Source of the DNA: Ophioderma brevispina
Taxonomy: Eukaryota > Echinodermata > Ophiuroidea > Amphilepidida > Ophiodermatidae
Assembly (NCBI GenBank): GCA_023653785.1
Contig: JAMKCH010007210.1
Span: 1 to 64,000, forward strand
Length of the DNA: 64,000 nucleotides
Reading direction: 5' to 3'
Shown: piece after piece, positions 60,260-64,000 of the stretch
Layout: the number at the start of each line of letters is the position of its first letter
Position numbering within the stretch: position 1 is the first letter of the stretch
Notes under the pieces: model-generated
What the model saw: only the letters and a program-made list of their open reading frames with translations
Databases searched by the model: none
Told to the model about the DNA's origin: nothing
Made by a program: the position numbers and the translations under genes

Positions 60260-62120
60260 AGGTCGATGCCTCAGAACACACTATACTTACTCGATTCGCG
60301 TTGATAACGTGCGTCCCCCTTGGAGTTTTGGACCTATTCCAAAGTCGGGAGATATAAAATGGAAAATGAATTATTCAAATCTTCAAATGCCTGCCCAACG
60401 ATTAGCTTGTAAGACCTTACTCGGTCATTTCTCACTCACTGCCACTAAAAAAATACAATTTATCACGTATGGAAGCGCACTATAGTGTATTTCATTCAGG
60501 CCCCATTTCGGCCTTAGAACAACATTGCTCAACAGAACATGATTAACAGAATCCCTGCGCCTCATTTGATTTTTGTCACCTCCGCAAGAATGTACGGGGG
60601 TCACATATCAGATGATCGAGTATAATCTAGACAAGGATACTGGCATACTGAGTTACCAGGAGTTTTTTTCTTAAAACGGTAAAAAGTAGGCTCCGAAGAT
60701 GTAACAAGCGCTGGTGTTTCTTACTACTACCAATAACTACTATTCCTAATGATGGACCAAACCGATTCGGAGTGCTTCACAGAAATCTGTCATAACTTTT
60801 GAACCAAAAATCCCCAAGTACACCCAAACCAAAAATCTGCAAAGGTGAGATTTGTGACAATACAATCCATATCACCATATAGACAACAATTGTTATTCCC
60901 TCAGAAATTTAATCGATCTCTGGTAAAGTGGCCTTGCTATGAAACAAAGAAAATGTATTGTTGTAATCGGTTGGAGCGTTTTTAAAGAAATCCACAAACT
61001 ATGACGAGTTTTTTGTAATATTCAAATCATTTTTGAAATAAAAATCAAACAAACTAAAAAAACAATCGTCAAATATTTGTTTGATCCAAAACCGCTACAT
61101 AAGAATAACAGGTATTTCTCAAAATCTTGGGAAATTCCCTACTAAATTTTAAAAAAAATGTGAAAATTACTGTTTTTCTTAAATTGTCCCGAATTTAACC
61201 CAAAACTTCGTATTTACAAACTCTTGGGAAACATTATTGCTGCTTTACTGTATAAAAGCAGACAACTGTGATCATATAGCAGATTACTGTAATTGGCTGG
61301 GATTATGTAGAGTACTTTAGAAGAGCGAGGTATAGGCCAATCAGCACAAGTGTTGCAAAAAAGATTAACTCATGAAAAATTTTCATAATCTAAAGACACT
61401 CTACAACAAAATATTGCACCATGCAGAAAAAAGATTTTATAATCAGAATTGATTGAAGTGTACTGCATCTCCTGATTTAATGACTGTTCAAATTTGTGTT
61501 TTTTCAAACAGATCTTATTCCAACAGAATCCTCAGAGGGCTAAAAACAATACAACAAGAGCAAGGAAGTCAAGTGCTTTTTGTTCAAAACTTATGGGGCG
61601 GCCTGGCACCAATTGTTGTGTTATTTTTTTTTTGGGGGGGGGTGGGAGGACATACGGTAATGTGAGGGCAGTTATAGTCGATCCCACTCAGCGTGTCACC
61701 AGAGGAAAATTTTTGGATAGCGTCGAGTAGTTGGGAGCGGATGCAGAATAAGACAAGCCGATTCACCTGTTTCATTCAAGGAACGATCTAAGGTAAATCC
61801 GGCCTTCATGGTGATGACTCATTTTTATATGAGAGGGAGAGAGTCAAAGCTTTGTTGTTCTTTTCGTATCGAAAACACGGGATAAAGTCAGTCAAGGCCA
61901 TACATTCAACCACCTGTTACATTGCATACCATTGAAGCAAATACGCATTAGTCAGAATGTTTTTGTCTATAAAATGGGCTCCTTACGTTGACTGAATGAG
62001 TTCATTAACATAGATTGATTTTTCTCTGTATCAGGCTACATTGTTTCAATAGATTTTAACGGGAATTTAATTTTCAACAACACTGCACTCCCCTCATTTC
62101 AATGCAATGCCCATACCTTC
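60260..62120. other. no recognisable gene
   Basis: AT-rich; T-run followed by G-run near 61621-61645. No motif-bearing frame. Confidence 0.4.
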
Positions 62121-62123
62121 CAG

Positions 62124-62504
62124 GAAAGTACTAGAGGTGACACGATGGGTTTAATCACTATAAAGGAATTGATATTGGTGTTTGAGCTCTCATTCACTGT
62201 AACGGAGGCAGCAATGGTGGTGGTAAGAACACCTGATTATGAAGAATTCAAATGCTATATCATCGCAAAAGGTAACTGTAAATGTAAATCCCGCACATGT
62301 TTACAATTAGCACTATAAGGGACAAACTACCCTGAACTACCATCGAAAACGCTATAACAAACATCTGTATGTTTTCTTATTGCTTCAGACATTCAGCATA
62401 CAAGTAATCTTGGAAACAAAAGAGATGACCTATTTTATCCACCTAATGTGGACGACATATGGTCTCATATCACGTTGACGGACAGTTTGCCTTCTACTGT
62501 GTAA
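62124..62504 (+). CDS. two candidate exons of an unknown gene
   Basis: Exon a, 62124-62271: acceptor ATACCTTCCAG, open throughout, donor AAAAG|GTAACT. Exon b from 62389: acceptor TTATTGCTTCAG. Joining them completes an Asp codon (G + AC) and continues in frame to TAA at 62502-62504. Alternatively exon b ends at 62500 at a GTAACA donor. The peptide includes MGLITIKELILVFELSFTVT and DDLFYPPNVDDIWSHITLTD. The intron would be 117 bp. Family unknown. It may belong to the membrane protein gene downstream. Confidence 0.45.
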
Positions 62505-62693
62505 CAAGACATGTTGGGCTCAAAAACTCGTGATCATTTTAATTTTTCAATTTCAATAGTCACAAACACAGCACCATGAAAGTTACAAGAATCGCAGGCT
62601 TATCGCCATCCTGATTTGCTTGCGTCATTTCAATAAGGGCGACGATGTGAGCTGTTCACTTGAACCTACGATTAAGACCAAGAGATCTTTCAG

Positions 62694-64000
62694 TCAAATA
62701 TCGATGAACTGTCTTCAATCTACCTACTCTTGAATTTACAACCAGCGAATACAATGAGAACCATTTGGATCCTAACGAACTCGACAGATGTCATTGATTC
62801 CATCTACATTTGTCGGACACATGGTGAAGAGGACAGTTTTAATTGCTCCTGTGTCCCTTTGACTTTCAGAAACTCTCCTCGGAGCCCTGAGCTTTGGTGT
62901 GCTCACAATAATAATCACTTTAGACGATTCTGATTGCTTTAAGAATGCATCAACCAACGAAGAAAGAATCCGGCTCATTGTTAATAAATTGACAAGGCTT
63001 TCAGGCTTTCAGAAAAAAGCCGTGAAGGAGTACAATAGGGAAGCGGAGGAAAATGATGACATGGTAATCGACGAAGAAAGCTACGACTTTTTGCCTAGAA
63101 AACATTCACCCAGCAACTGGTACCTCAACTGGCCCTATGTACAAAGTCTGCCACGACATCGCAAATTACATCCGAATACCACATGCTGGAAGGAGACCAT
63201 GGTAAAGTGACATCTGTTCGGGTACCGGTCCATCCCGCGCTTTTAGACCAGTGCACTTCGCAGATTTGGGTACTCTTTCTTCATTACTATACTGGTACCT
63301 TTTCAACCTCTACTCGAGCTTTCCTGTAACACGTTTCCGTGGCAGAAATCGCCTGCGAGGAAGACATGATCCGAATTGATATCCGACCACTGCCTTTTGG
63401 ATTGTGGCATTTGTTATTTTTCGCGAAACTTAAATGCAAAGACTACTCATTATTGTGTACTTCGTGTTGCGTTGTCAATGCAACAACGCACCAACGTGCT
63501 ATTCTTGTGATTGTATTCGATGTGTTATTAACTTTTTTATACGAACTGCAAGGTGGGGTATTTTCCTCTTCATTTTCTGTTTTATACCATGTATACCTAT
63601 CTTATATGGACAAAACGAGTATCAACTACGTAAAGATGTTGTTAAGAGATCTGACGTGTTGTCGGGTTACTGGGGGGGGGGGGGACTTGAAATTGTGATT
63701 TGTTATTCTATTTCCACATTTGTATTAGCAGTAATTTGGAATTTCTGTCAAATTGATCAGCTTAGAAATAGCTTGCACACATTTTTTGATCAAAATGAAA
63801 GAGAAGCCTTGAAAAATGTTCTACCCAATCAAAATGACAGCTCCAAACTGAATAGACTCTTTGATGACATGATACTCGCGTGGAATCTTCCCGTATGGAT
63901 TGGTATCGACACAGCTAACGTCCCTGAAGAGAATCTGAAATGTTTCTGGGTGAAAGTACTTTTCTTATGGTTTTTCAGAGTGATACCGTTAGCGTACTGC
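62694..64000 (+). CDS. candidate multi-pass membrane protein gene, cut by the window edge
   Basis: First block from an acceptor (GATCTTTCAG) at 62694: MRTIWILTNSTDVIDSIYIC, possibly exoplasmic. Second block from 62870 (after CTTTCAG): LLGALSFGVLTIIITL, a likely membrane helix, then a charged loop (NASTNEERIRLIVNKLTRLS, EYNREAEENDDMVIDEE). Further hydrophobic segments: WGIFLFIFCFIPCIPILYG near 63550, YSISTFVLAVIWNFC near 63710 and VLFLWFFRVIPLAYC at the very end. The blocks lie in different frames. A 46-base intron (62824-62869) would join the first two in phase, but is unusually short, so a base error is an alternative. The 13-G run at 63672-63684 marks another frame change. No family recognised. 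Confidence 0.5.

Overview
This window looks like intergenic and intronic DNA from an animal nuclear genome, most likely an aquatic invertebrate. It is AT-rich, has almost no long open frames, and carries degenerate LINE, DIRS-like and pogo/CENP-B-type coding relics, a tRNA-derived SINE, and many short inverted-repeat elements (MITEs). Real host coding sequence appears only as isolated exons with GT/AG borders. I cannot name the species. There is no sign of prokaryotic operons, CRISPR arrays or rRNA.

Layout. 1-12.3 kb: a 3.6-kb segment is present twice (2884-6515 and 8381-12013), with a third partial flank (12018-12312). Inside it are TTAA-bordered MITEs (families A and B, my labels) and an element built from repeats carrying AGGTCA-A-AGGTCA. 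12.3-28 kb: mostly non-coding, with MITE families B and F, two more AGGTCA-type repeats, and a nest at 25.5-27.2 kb where MITEs C and D sit at a TTAA inside a B copy. 28-35 kb: MITE E carrying an A copy, tandem repeats, foldback elements (one about 1.1 kb), and a 69-bp candidate host exon at 30220-30288. 35.1-38.6 kb (minus strand): a decayed pogo/CENP-B-type transposase with a C-terminal zinc-finger-like domain. Three separate inverted-repeat elements have broken it; two left clear target duplications. A fourth, hAT-like element lies just upstream. 39.4-41 kb: a SINE, a long-TIR MITE and a candidate 3' terminal host exon. 46-53.5 kb: an array of short palindromes, a 5'-truncated L1/Tx1-type LINE with a 14-bp target duplication, inverted arms of a larger repeat, a foldback with a matching empty site, and a DIRS-type relic. 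54-57.4 kb: a Jockey/CR1-group LINE with an internal 63-bp tandem duplication. 59.7-60.25 kb: a retroelement-type nuclease-like relic. 62.1-64 kb: candidate exons of a membrane protein gene that runs off the right edge.

The host exons are too few to define a pathway. What the window records best is insertion history: elements inside elements, with target-site duplications or empty-site paralogues that give relative ages. Many 1-2 base indels, including at a 13-G run, mean some frameshifts may be sequence error rather than real mutation.
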